DNA of 64,000 nt from an uncultured Acidobacteriia bacterium. GTDB lineage: Bacteria; Acidobacteriota; Terriglobia; Bryobacterales; Bryobacteraceae. Where the stretch lies: positions 1-64,000 of the forward strand of contig CAIQWJ010000020.1 in assembly GCA_903875575.1 (NCBI GenBank). Reading direction: 5' to 3'. The position numbers and the translations under genes are program-made. Below, in pieces: positions 1 through 7,222 of the stretch. The notes beneath the pieces were generated by a model. The model was not told the origin of the DNA. It searched no databases and saw nothing but the letters and a program-made list of their open reading frames with translations. Numbering within the stretch: the stretch's first letter is position 1; each line of letters opens with the position of its first letter.

Positions 1-87
1 CCGTCGCCTCGGCTTTGGGCTTCCGTTCGGGAGCGACCCCGTTCGGACACGATCACATTAACACGACTTTCCGGCAACCCTCGTCAA

Positions 88-140
88 AACCGGACATTTC
101 TATGTGGCAGAGAAGCGGACATTTCTATTTGGCGTTGACA
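88..140. mobile_element. Probable terminal region of an insertion sequence
   Basis: Two copies of the 17-mer cggacatttctat(g/t)tgg lie at 91-107 and 116-132, a 25-bp period, and the stretch ends in ggcgttgaca at 131-140. Repeated AAATGTCCG units ending in TGTCA are typical of the multi-site terminal repeats of some transposons, so the element would lie to the left, outside the window, with its end about 15 bp beyond the stop of the adjacent broken vapC. No transposase is visible in bases 1-87. The IS family is not assigned; the other end would be needed. Confidence 0.5.
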
Positions 141-155
141 TATTTCACAGCGGCC

Positions 156-555
156 TCAGGCAACGAACGGATCGACGAGCTGGACTCCGGCGTGCGCGAA
201 ATCGGCTCGGTTTCGCGTGGCAATCGCCAGTCCATGGACCGCGGCGGTGGCCGCGATGAGGCTGTCCTTCACGGGCATCGCTTTTCCAGCGGCGCGAAGC
301 TGCGCCGGCAGTTCCACCCATTTCAGGCCTGTGTCGGTGTCCCAGGGCGGCAGTGGAGGCCTCGTTGAACCAGCTTTCCAGTGCGTTCCGCTTCCTGCCC
401 TGAGGCAGGATCAGAATCCCGAATCGCAGTTCACCCAGAATCACCGGATCGACGACGAGGTCTCGTTCCTGTTTGCAAAGCCAGGCCAGGACACGTGGAT
501 CCAACAGCGGTTTGGTGGGCTCGCTCAGGACGTTGGCGTCAACCAGATATTTCAC
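156..555 (-). pseudogene. Frameshifted PIN-domain toxin (VapC-type)
   Basis: The first half, from a GTG start at 555, reads as a normal VapC N-terminus: MKYLVDANVLSEP with the first PIN acidic residue, then a conserved ELRFG segment. After LESWFNE the frame is lost. A second frame continues the family pattern: WDTDTGLKW, then VKDSLIAATAAVHGL and ATRNRADF, ending in VDPFVA and a stop at 158-156. The whole is 400 bp, about 133 codons and one base out of frame, with the slip near 345-365. VapC proteins are Mg-dependent endoribonucleases that cut tRNA or rRNA. The antitoxin upstream overlaps it by 17 bases, as usual for vapBC. With the frameshift no complete PIN site would be made. A sequencing error is possible, but the antitoxin is damaged as well. 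Confidence 0.75.
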
Positions 556-816
556 AATTCAGCATCTGTTGGCGGATTCCCCCCGTTGGAGGGCGCGGCG
601 TCGATTCAGCGTCGATGGGCACGAAGAAGGCCTTCTGCGGGCAGGCGAGCAGCCAGTCGATTACACCCTCGTTCGGCGGGGGCACATGCCGGACCAGACG
701 ATAGTCTCCGCGGTCCAGACGCTCGATGCCGAACTCCTGTCCCGTTTCCACGCGGTCCAACTGCCGGAACTCTGCAGGCAGAACGATTTGACCCCTGGAT
801 GAGATACAGTCTTCAT
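539..816 (-). pseudogene. Frameshifted AbrB/MazE-type antitoxin (VapB)
   Basis: The protein reads SSRGQIVLPAEFRQLDRVE, the swapped-hairpin AbrB/SpoVT DNA-binding domain of VapB and MazE antitoxins. It runs on through a C-terminal toxin-wrapping tail to a stop at 541-539, inside the start of the toxin gene. The natural start ATG-AAG-ACT-GT at 816 is one base out of frame with the rest: one extra base after codon 3 would restore MKTV-ISSRGQ. The in-frame alternative is a TTG about 60 bases further upstream, with a non-family leader. Antitoxin and toxin are therefore both probably inactive. Seen: the frames. Inferred: loss of function. Confidence 0.6.
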
Positions 817-1069
817 ATAGGTAAAGATATCGCCTTACTCGCGTCGGCGGCAAGGAGTGTGCGGCGCCACGATTTGGATAAGAGCGTGCTTCGTTATAGG
901 GAAGCGGGAAAGGCGCAGGCCAAAGGCCTACTCCCAAAAGCCATGGCTTGTCAGCAAACCGCCAGAAACCGCAGTGCAACCGAATTCGCATCGCTGCGGC
1001 AGAGTTGACGGCACGGCCAACACTGCGTTGGCAGAGTGTGGCTGCGGGGAAGGTCCAACACAGGGCAGA

Positions 1070-1106
1070 GGCCGGTTGGAAACCGGCCCGCAGGTTAGAA
1101 ACCTGC
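1070..1106. repeat. Tandem hairpin repeats in a gene-free stretch
   Basis: Two perfect hairpins sit side by side: ggccggtt/gga/aaccggcc (1070-1088) and gcaggtt/aga/aacctgc (1090-1106), followed by cccac. A similar but diverged pattern occurs at 58038-58085. Nothing else is recognisable in the roughly 330-base gap from the antitoxin start to the secreted-protein gene at 1144. Such hairpins may be interspersed palindromic repeats or transcript ends. Confidence 0.5.
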
Positions 1107-1143
1107 CCCACAACCCACCATCGTTCAACAGACTTAAAACTAC

Positions 1144-1908
1144 TTACTTCACCGGGCCGATCCGGGTGGGCGAGATGGCGATGTCGTCGTAATAGACATC
1201 CATGGCCGGCGTCGGATTCTGCCAGGCGCGCATGCCGAAGCCCCATTCCTGATAGCCGCCGGTCAGGTTGCTGGAAGCGTCCTTCCAGGTGAACTTTACG
1301 GTGTCTACCGGCTCCTTGCGCTCTTTGTCCATGAAGTTCATGAGGCGCTCGCCGTCGATCCACATGGTGATGGTGGTCGGGTTGTCGTTGAACTCCCATT
1401 CGAGGAGAAACCACTTGTCGAAGGGCGGTGCGACGTCGCTGCGGTAGGTGACTTCGCCGCGTCCCTGGCCGGCGGCGGACTTATTTTCCTGGTACGAGGG
1501 CATCCAATCGCCTTTGTAGGCCCCGATTTCCTGAAATTTCGAGATGGGCCAGCCGGGCTCGCCGGTGAAAATCAGCGGGTTGTGGCTCTGGCCGATGCTG
1601 GGGGTGATCTTCATATAGGCGCGGCCGAAGTAGTGGGTGCGGACGGAATCCGGCAGGTGTGTCGCGACGATGAAGGCGTAGGCACCGCGCTCCATATCCG
1701 GATAGTGGATGTGCAGTGCATATTTGCCGTGCGCGCCTTCCGCGGGTTCCACCGCAATGGTGGGCGCGCCTTTGGCGCGGGTGTCCCAGACGGCGGGATC
1801 GATCTTACCGGATTCAAAGTCTTCGGTGAGGACCGGCTTCTGTGCCCAGGCAGCGGCTACGCCTATGGTGAAGATCGCCAGGGTGCGGACAAACGGGGTA
1901 AATGGCAT
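1144..1908 (-). CDS. Secreted concanavalin-like/jelly-roll protein, function unknown
   Basis: The 254-residue product begins with a clear signal peptide (hydrophobic LAIFTIGVAAAWAQ, cleavage near residue 22), so it is exported. The mature part starts VLTEDFESGKIDPAVWDT, the typical opening of LamG-like and polysaccharide-lyase-like beta jelly rolls (a fold shared by laminarinases and the fungal Cip1 core). Later strands include WFLLEWEFNDN and ITMWIDGE, and the protein ends in a VYYDDIAIS strand usual for this fold. It may bind or cut plant or microbial polysaccharide, but no catalytic residues could be assigned. It is transcribed divergently from the isomerase-like gene at 1957, with only 48 bases between them, so the two may share a control region. 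Confidence 0.7.
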   Translation of the reverse strand: MPFTPFVRTLAIFTIGVAAAWAQKPVLTEDFESGKIDPAVWDTRAKGAPTIAVEPAEGAHGKYALHIHYPDMERGAYAFIVATHLPDSVRTHYFGRAYMKITPSIGQSHNPLIFTGEPGWPISKFQEIGAYKGDWMPSYQENKSAAGQGRGEVTYRSDVAPPFDKWFLLEWEFNDNPTTITMWIDGERLMNFMDKERKEPVDTVKFTWKDASSNLTGGYQEWGFGMRAWQNPTPAMDVYYDDIAISPTRIGPVK

Positions 1909-1956
1909 GAGGAAAGTCTATCAGCAAAAGTGGTTTAATCAAGGGGAGGAATTCCA

Positions 1957-2859
1957 TTGAGATCTGATTCGTTACGCAGTCTGTTGAGCCGTCGCGCGCT
2001 GCTGGCATCCGCCGCCGCGCTGCCTGTTGCTTTTGATTTGCCTCTGGCTGGGGCCGCCCAGACTCCGCCGCCTTACACGCTTTCCATCAATATTGAGATC
2101 ATGTTTCCTGCCGGGATGCCGCGCGCGGAACGGATTCAGCGGGTGGCGGATCAGGGGTTCAAGGCTTACAGCTTTTGGTCGGCATCTGAGGTTGAGCAGG
2201 ACGCGATGCTGAAGGTGCAGCAGGCGACCGGGATCAAGTGTGCCAGTATCTCCGGTACCTCAACGGCCGGGAGCACGACTGGCCTGACGAAGGCCGGTGC
2301 CGAGGATCCGTATTTTGGCGAGATCACGGCGCGGGCGAAGATTGCGGCGAAGTTCGGCGGGGCGCAACCGATTATCTTTGTGGGGCAGATGCAGCCGGAC
2401 GTGCCGTGGGAAACGCAGCGGGCGCTGGTGGTGAAAGGGTTACGGCATGCGGGTGATATCGCGAAGGAATTCGGCGTGCAGTTGGTGATGGAGCCGCTGA
2501 GCAGGAATCCGGGGCAGATCCGGATGGCGCTGGATACGGCGGGCGTGGCGTTCCCGGTGATTGATGAGGTAGCGCACCCGAATGTGAAGGTTTGTTTCGA
2601 TATTTATCATCTGCAGTTGATGGAGGGGAATATCGTCACCCATTTGCGGGATGGGCTGACGAAGGGCTGGGTCGCGCTGGTGCAGATTGGGGAGGTGCCG
2701 GGGCGGAAGGAGCCAGGGACTGGGGAGATTGATTTCGGGTTTATCTTCAAGGTGCTGCGGGAGGCGCAGTACAAGGGGTATGTGGATACCGAGATGGGGA
2801 CCACGACGACGCCGGAAGCAGCGATGCAGTTGACGCGGAAGATGTCGCTGGAGAACTGA
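1957..2859 (+). CDS. Tat-exported sugar isomerase/epimerase-like TIM-barrel protein (hydroxypyruvate isomerase-like)
   Basis: Translation probably starts at the TTG at 1957, preceded by a strong ribosome site (ggggagga). The first 35 residues contain SRRALLASAAALPVAF, a Tat-type signal. The rest belongs to the xylose isomerase-like TIM-barrel superfamily, closest in pattern to hydroxypyruvate isomerases: IQRVADQGFKAYSFW, LVMEPLSR (a metal-ligand Glu), VCFDIYHLQ (Asp/His ligands) and a late TEMG Glu. Length, 300 residues, fits the family plus the signal. The substrate cannot be named; related exported proteins in this group act on sugars or keto-acids outside the cytoplasm. Confidence 0.75.
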   Translation: MRSDSLRSLLSRRALLASAAALPVAFDLPLAGAAQTPPPYTLSINIEIMFPAGMPRAERIQRVADQGFKAYSFWSASEVEQDAMLKVQQATGIKCASISGTSTAGSTTGLTKAGAEDPYFGEITARAKIAAKFGGAQPIIFVGQMQPDVPWETQRALVVKGLRHAGDIAKEFGVQLVMEPLSRNPGQIRMALDTAGVAFPVIDEVAHPNVKVCFDIYHLQLMEGNIVTHLRDGLTKGWVALVQIGEVPGRKEPGTGEIDFGFIFKVLREAQYKGYVDTEMGTTTTPEAAMQLTRKMSLEN

Positions 2860-2873
2860 AAGGGAGGGTGGCA

Positions 2874-2897
2874 TCGCTCCCTTGCGGTCGCGGCTCT
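2874..2897. repeat. 24-bp interspersed repeat, copy 1
   Basis: A 24-base sequence starting tcgctcccttgcggtcgc is identical at 42771-42794, and a diverged relative lies at 55344-55376. All three copies lie between genes. This copy sits just after the stop of the isomerase-like gene. Similar strings recur between genes in many Acidobacteria (known from memory, not checked here). Confidence 0.65.
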
Positions 2898-2928
2898 CTA
2901 ACGTTTACCGCTGTTGGAACATTTACCG

Positions 2929-3255
2929 CTACTGAGCGGCGATTATTGAGGCTGCCTGTATTGTCTTTGCTTTTGCGTCCGGGATACCTGTGACGGTCAC
3001 CTTTTTTCCGGCGAACTTCTCGGGTGTGTGCTGATCGCTGAGCGTCCAGGCTTCCTTGCCATCCCATAGAACGTAGAGGACCCCGTGTTCCTGGATGCAG
3101 GCGCGGGTACACTCGGCGTCGTTCGGGCCCATCTTCATGCGGGCATGGTCGGCCGTGGCGCACATGCTGTCCGTGATAACGCCTTTCAATCGGACCTTGC
3201 CTGGGGCGGCGGACAGCATGGCAACCAGCAGAAGACCGCAGAGCGGATATCGCAT
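2929..3255 (-). CDS. Small exported protein, DUF5818-like
   Basis: This 108-residue protein has a short signal peptide (MRYPLCGLLLVAMLSAAPG). The mature part reads VRLKGVITDSMCATADHARM, then ECTRACIQEHGVLYVLW and FAGKKVTVTGIPDAK. That resembles the small acidobacterial exported family DUF5818, which has an OB-like barrel and conserved cysteines (here at about residues 32, 49 and 53). It probably works in the periplasm; its role is not known. It follows the gene at 3272-3820 on the same strand after 16 bases, so the two are likely co-transcribed. Confidence 0.65.
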   Translation of the reverse strand: MRYPLCGLLLVAMLSAAPGKVRLKGVITDSMCATADHARMKMGPNDAECTRACIQEHGVLYVLWDGKEAWTLSDQHTPEKFAGKKVTVTGIPDAKAKTIQAASIIAAQ

Positions 3256-3271
3256 CGGCGCAGTTCCGGGA

Positions 3272-3820
3272 TTACTCGCCCGGCGTCATGAGATGAGCCG
3301 TTGTGGTGCCGGCGTTCATGATCCATACGCCGCCCTGGCTGTTGGTTTCGGGCAGGCCGAGCGTTTTGTTGGTGGCACCGGGTACGGCGATGGTCATGTG
3401 GGTGCGGAGGTGGTCGGGATCGGCACCCATGACGTGGTACCAGACGGAGCCGTACTCGGGCTTGACGCGGGTGCCGTCTTTTTCGGCGGCATCGAAGGCG
3501 GCGAGACTGGCTTTTTTATCCGGGATGGCTTCCAGTTTCATGTTCTGCGCGGCACGGTCCAGATTGGCAACGCTGGTGCATTCGACGGAAAAGGGCTGCT
3601 GGCCGGGCTGACCGGAGCGGTCGTAACAAACCAGGCGGCTGGTGCCTTTTCGGAGGGTGTCATAGGTGAAGTCGGCCTTCCACTTGATGACAGTGGCGGT
3701 GGCTCTCAGGTTGGCCGGAGCGGCGAGCAGGGCCTTGTCGATAGCGGCCTGATCGGCCTGTGCGAAAGCGGCGGCGGAAAAGGCGAGGATGCAGAGAACT
3801 GACGATAGTGTGTTTTTCAT
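3272..3820 (-). CDS. Exported hypothetical protein
   Basis: The product has 182 residues. It starts MKNTLSSVLCILAFSAAAFAQ, a clean signal peptide with an A-X-A type cut site, so it is exported. The mature part has two cysteines (CYDRSG and VECTS, possible disulfide) and a C-terminal stretch GGVWIMNAGTTTAHLMTP. I do not recognise the family. It is the first gene of a probable two-gene unit with the DUF5818-like gene downstream. About 230 bases separate it from the divergent metalloprotease gene; no clear promoter motif stood out there. Confidence 0.6.
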   Translation of the reverse strand: MKNTLSSVLCILAFSAAAFAQADQAAIDKALLAAPANLRATATVIKWKADFTYDTLRKGTSRLVCYDRSGQPGQQPFSVECTSVANLDRAAQNMKLEAIPDKKASLAAFDAAEKDGTRVKPEYGSVWYHVMGADPDHLRTHMTIAVPGATNKTLGLPETNSQGGVWIMNAGTTTAHLMTPGE

Positions 3821-4050
3821 TTGGAATCTCCCCGGTAGTACGGCTGAATGGGTTCAGTATAGCGATTTGCGCGGATGATTGTGTGATTGGTGGGTGTGCG
3901 CTTTCGCACGCGACTCAGGGTCGCCTGGCGTGGCGCGGCACGGTTTTCGATAGCGCAGACAACATAACTTGATATCCTGATAGTTTCACCTGGATTGTAA
4001 GACAGCCGTAAAGGCAACTCCGGGGAAGATAACAATCGGGGGAAGTGAAG

Positions 4051-5094
4051 ATGAAAAGCGTTTTCCTGTTTGCCGCGATGGTAGCGGTTGGGGTCGGGAC
4101 TGCCAGTGCGGCCAGCAGCGTGGTTTATACCTGCGCTTCGAATGTGGATACAACCCAGGCCGGGACGTGTACGTACCTGAACACGACCCTTGCAAGTCTG
4201 TACACCAGCACATTTAACAATGTACAGGCCAATATTTACATCGAGCAGAGTGCTTCCTTTGGCCTTGGCGCCAGCCAGACTTACTTTAACTTCGTTACGT
4301 ATTCTGCGTATCGGAACGCGATACTGGCCACGGCCAGCGGAGACGCGGTGGATACAGGAGCGAAAGCCGCGCTGCTCACTATTGACCAGACTGCCTATGG
4401 TGCGAACAATGTGGAAATCACCAGCGCACTGGGCTCGGCACTGGGTTTTACGGGGTTGACCGGTATTACGTCGGGCGGGGCCTCCTGTATTATCGGGTCC
4501 GGCCCGTGTTACAACGGCATTATTTACATCTCCACCCCGGGGGCTCTTCCGGGCGGCCAAACGCTCTATTGGGACCAGACCGGCGGTTTCATTCCGGGGA
4601 ACGCCTACGACTACTACAGCGTGGTGCAGCATGAAACGGATGAGCTTCTGGGGACGGCGAGCTGCATTTCCACCCAGGGGGCGTCGCTTACGAATGCCTG
4701 TGGCACAGGGTCGAATACGGCAGCTGCGATCGATCTCTTTCGCTACAACAGCGCCGGCAATCTTGCCATGAACAACGCTCTGGCCAGCGTTGCGCCCGGC
4801 GCGTATTTCTCTTATGACCAGGGCGTGACGAACGGTGCCGCCGGTGCTACTTTCAATACCTTATCCAATGGTCATGACTATGCGGATTTCACTCAGAATT
4901 GCGCGCACGTGCAGGATGCGGTTGCCTGCCTGGGTACCGTCCTGAATATCACCTCAGATGGCAATGCGGAAATCAATATGCTGAACGCCGTCGGCTATAA
5001 TACCAACGCCACGCCCGAACCGGGCACGTGGCTGCTGCTGGGTGGCGGGCTGATAGGCCTGGCGGGGGGCCGAAAGCGCTTTTCACAGCAGTAA
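4051..5094 (+). CDS. PEP-CTERM-anchored zinc metalloprotease-like protein (NF038122-like)
   Basis: ATG at 4051 is preferred over GTG at 4045 because the ribosome site cgggggaa is correctly spaced only for the ATG. The 347-residue product has a signal peptide (FLFAAMVAVGVGTASA), a Ser/Thr/Gly-rich middle, and HETDELLG at about residues 194-201. The last resembles the HExxE-type zinc motif of the NF038122 metalloprotease family found with PEP-CTERM systems. It ends in PEPGTWLLLGGGLIGLAGG, then Arg/Lys: a PEP-CTERM sorting signal, recognised by an exosortase during export of exopolysaccharide-associated proteins. No exosortase lies in the window. The metalloprotease role is inferred from family resemblance; the second motif His is replaced by Glu. 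Confidence 0.75.
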   Translation: MKSVFLFAAMVAVGVGTASAASSVVYTCASNVDTTQAGTCTYLNTTLASLYTSTFNNVQANIYIEQSASFGLGASQTYFNFVTYSAYRNAILATASGDAVDTGAKAALLTIDQTAYGANNVEITSALGSALGFTGLTGITSGGASCIIGSGPCYNGIIYISTPGALPGGQTLYWDQTGGFIPGNAYDYYSVVQHETDELLGTASCISTQGASLTNACGTGSNTAAAIDLFRYNSAGNLAMNNALASVAPGAYFSYDQGVTNGAAGATFNTLSNGHDYADFTQNCAHVQDAVACLGTVLNITSDGNAEINMLNAVGYNTNATPEPGTWLLLGGGLIGLAGGRKRFSQQ

Positions 5095-5139
5095 GTCCCG
5101 GTCAATTCCTGAGGTAGTTTCATCACCTGTATTCGCCCG

Positions 5140-5189
5140 TTTCGGGAGACAATATTCGTCTCCTGAAAGGGGCTTTTCTTTTTTCCCCC
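5140..5189 (+). terminator. Rho-independent terminator after the PEP-CTERM gene
   Basis: An 11-base stem with one G-T pair (5140-5150 with 5158-5168, loop aatattc) is followed by gggg, a T-rich run and ccccc. It lies 45 bases after the metalloprotease stop and ahead of the mutasome operon, so it separates the two transcripts. Confidence 0.65.
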
Positions 5190-5196
5190 GAAGTGC

Positions 5197-5229
5197 TTGA
5201 CCCCGCCATCCATATCTGCCAAAATTTGG
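5197..5229 (+). promoter_or_regulatory. Possible imuA promoter and palindromic operator
   Basis: TTGACC at 5197 could be a -35 box. It is followed by an A/T-rich segment containing the palindrome ccaaa-a-tttgg at 5219-5229, 23 bases before the chosen imuA start. Mutasome operons are classically under LexA control. I do not know the LexA box of this lineage, so this is only a candidate operator. Confidence 0.35.
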
Positions 5230-5252
5230 TAACAGGCAAACAAAAGGCGAAT

Positions 5253-5918
5253 ATGGGTACGGTGGCACAGCTCCGCGAAATCGCGCCGGGGTTTTTAAAA
5301 CGTGAGGATAAGGGCCGGCTTTCCACGGGCATTCCGGCCATGGATCAACTGACTTCGGGTGGCATTGCGCGCGGCACGCTGACGGAGATTTGCGGGCCGG
5401 TTTCAAGCGGTCGGACCTCATTTTTGCTGGCTCTGCTGGGGGCGGCTACAAGGCAGGGGGAGTGCTGTGCGTGGATCGATGGCGCAGGGAGTTTCGATCC
5501 GCAATCGGCCTTTGATGCCGGGGCGGATCTTGACCGGATCCTCTGGGTGAATTGCTCTGGCAATACCGAACATGCGCTGAAGGCCGTGGATCTGCTGACG
5601 CAGGGCGGCGGCTTTGGGCTGGTGGTGCTGGATCTGGCGGATGCACCGGAGCGGGACCTTCGGCGGATATCCATGGCCTCCTGGTTCCGTCTGCGCCATG
5701 CCGCCGAACGGACCGGTGCGGCGCTGGTGGTGGCGGAGACGGCGATTCATGCGCGGTCGTGCTCTTCGCTGCAGATTGAGATGAAGCGGAAGCGGCCGGT
5801 TTGGACGGGCAAACTGCTGCATGGCATGGAGACGGAGGCGGAGAGCCGGAAGCATTACCGTTCGCAAACGGCGGAATTTACGGCGCTGGCATGTCTGGCC
5901 TGTAAAGAGGTGGGGTGA
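5253..5918 (+). CDS. imuA: ImuA-type RecA-like protein of the mutasome
   Basis: The product (221 residues from the ATG at 5253; a GTG at 5193 would add 20) is a RecA-like ATPase-fold protein. STGIPAMDQLTSGGIARG precedes a P-loop at residues 48-56, GPVSSGRTS, in which the Walker A lysine is replaced by arginine, and VVLDLADA is in Walker B position. It directly precedes imuB (stop and start adjacent) and dnaE2, the standard order of the damage-induced mutagenesis cassette. In this cassette ImuA (ImuA') and ImuB assist the DnaE2 polymerase in copying damaged DNA. The Arg for Lys change suggests weak or no ATP hydrolysis. Identity rests mainly on context and the RecA-like core. Confidence 0.85.
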   Translation: MGTVAQLREIAPGFLKREDKGRLSTGIPAMDQLTSGGIARGTLTEICGPVSSGRTSFLLALLGAATRQGECCAWIDGAGSFDPQSAFDAGADLDRILWVNCSGNTEHALKAVDLLTQGGGFGLVVLDLADAPERDLRRISMASWFRLRHAAERTGAALVVAETAIHARSCSSLQIEMKRKRPVWTGKLLHGMETEAESRKHYRSQTAEFTALACLACKEVG

Positions 5919-7166
5919 ATGTACGCCTGTCTGCATGCGCCGGGAAATCTGCCGTTGTTGCTGGAGTGCGCGCGGTTCTTCTCGCCGCATATCGAAGAGA
6001 TTGACGAAGACACGGTCGTGTTCGACGTGCGCGGTCTCGCTTCGCTGTTTGGGCCACCGGAGCAGTTGGCGGAAGCGATGGAGCGGCGGGTGGGAGTGGC
6101 GGCCAACATCGCGATTGCCGCCAATCCGGATGCGGCGATTCATGCGGCGCATGGGCGGCGCGGCGTGACGGTGATCGCGCCGGGGCGTGAGGAGGACGCG
6201 CTGGCGCGGTTGCCGGTAAATCTGCTCTGCGCGTCGGCCGGTACGGCGGAATTGCTGGAGTTGTGGGGAATTCGCACTTTCGGAGAGTTTGCGAAGTTGC
6301 CGCCGCTGGGCGTGGCGGCGCGGTTGGGCGAGGAGGGTGTTCGGTTGCAGCGGCTTGCGCGCGGCGATGGCGGGCGGCAGTTGCGTCCGATTGAAGATCC
6401 GCTGCAGTTTGAAGAGGCGATGGAACTGGAGTATCCGGTGGATCTTCTGGAGCCGTTGTCCTTCATCCTGTCGCGGTTGCTGAATGAAGTGTGCCGTCGG
6501 CTGGGAGCACGGTCGCTGGCAACAAACGAAATCCGCCTGCTGCTGACGCTGGAAAAAGCGCCGGAACATGCCGTGATGGTGCGGCTGCCGGTGCCGATGC
6601 TGGATCCTGCGGGGTTCCTCAAAATGCTGCAACTGGAACTAAGCGGGCATCCGCCGGCGGCACCGGTGCTGAAGGCGAAGCTGGCGGCTGAACCGGTGAA
6701 GCCGCGCCGCACGCAGCAGGGCTTGTTTGTGGCGATGTCGCCGGAGCCGGAGAAGCTGGAGCTGACGATTTCGCGGTTGCGGCATCTGACGGGGCCAGAC
6801 AAAGTAGGGGCGGTGGCGATTGTGGATACGCATCGTCCGGATAGTTTTGCGATGCGGGCGTTTGCGCCGGGGGTGGGTACGTGCCAGGGGGTGGGGGCGC
6901 CTGCGCGATTGTCGCTGCGTCGGTACCGGCCGGCGAAGTATGCGCAGGTGGTGCTGGAGCGGGAGCGGCCCGCGCGTATTTCATCGCCCGTGGTGAATGG
7001 GGCGATTGCGGTGGCGAAGGGGCCGTGGCGGAGTTCGGGCGACTGGTGGAGCGCGGAACCGTGGAATCGCGATGAGTGGGATGTGGAGGCCACGCATGGC
7101 GGGTTGTATCGGCTTTATCACGAGTTGGATTCGCGGCGATGGTTTGTGGAGGGGAGTTATGACTGA
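5919..7166 (+). CDS. imuB: ImuB, catalytically inactive Y-family polymerase-like mutasome subunit
   Basis: The 415-residue product begins MYACLHAPGNLPLLLECARF and contains EEIDEDTVVFDVRGLASLFG, the palm-like part of DinB/ImuB proteins. A helix-hairpin region follows (LLELWGIRTFGEFAKLPP, about residue 110), then a little-finger-like region and a long C-terminal extension ending in LDSRRWFVEGSYD, typical of ImuB. ImuB lacks Y-family polymerase activity and bridges DnaE2 to the beta clamp. The N-terminus is short, missing the usual first polymerase motif, which fits a scaffold role. Its ATG begins immediately after the imuA stop, so the two are translationally linked. Confidence 0.88.
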   Translation: MYACLHAPGNLPLLLECARFFSPHIEEIDEDTVVFDVRGLASLFGPPEQLAEAMERRVGVAANIAIAANPDAAIHAAHGRRGVTVIAPGREEDALARLPVNLLCASAGTAELLELWGIRTFGEFAKLPPLGVAARLGEEGVRLQRLARGDGGRQLRPIEDPLQFEEAMELEYPVDLLEPLSFILSRLLNEVCRRLGARSLATNEIRLLLTLEKAPEHAVMVRLPVPMLDPAGFLKMLQLELSGHPPAAPVLKAKLAAEPVKPRRTQQGLFVAMSPEPEKLELTISRLRHLTGPDKVGAVAIVDTHRPDSFAMRAFAPGVGTCQGVGAPARLSLRRYRPAKYAQVVLERERPARISSPVVNGAIAVAKGPWRSSGDWWSAEPWNRDEWDVEATHGGLYRLYHELDSRRWFVEGSYD

Positions 7167-7171
7167 AGAAA

Positions 7172-7210
7172 ATTATGGCCACAGATGGACACAGATGAAC
7201 ACGGATAAGA
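7172..7210. repeat. Interspersed ACAGATG-type repeat between imuB and dnaE2
   Basis: The stretch contains ggccacagatggacacagatg followed by aacacggataag, a degenerate tandem of an acacagatg(a)ac unit. Repeats of this wording are widespread between genes in environmental bacterial genomes (known from memory). Here it lies inside what should be an operon and takes most of the 56 bases between imuB and dnaE2, leaving no obvious ribosome site for dnaE2. Confidence 0.55.
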
Positions 7211-7222
7211 AAACGCAAAATC

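Noticed and set aside
539-1414. 291-codon minus-strand reading containing the antitoxin
   Set aside because: Only the last 90 codons are AbrB-like; the rest is antisense to repeats and to the next gene.
5418-6632. 404-codon open frame on the minus strand
   Set aside because: Antisense to imuA and imuB, with low-complexity Arg/Gln/His composition and no family motifs.
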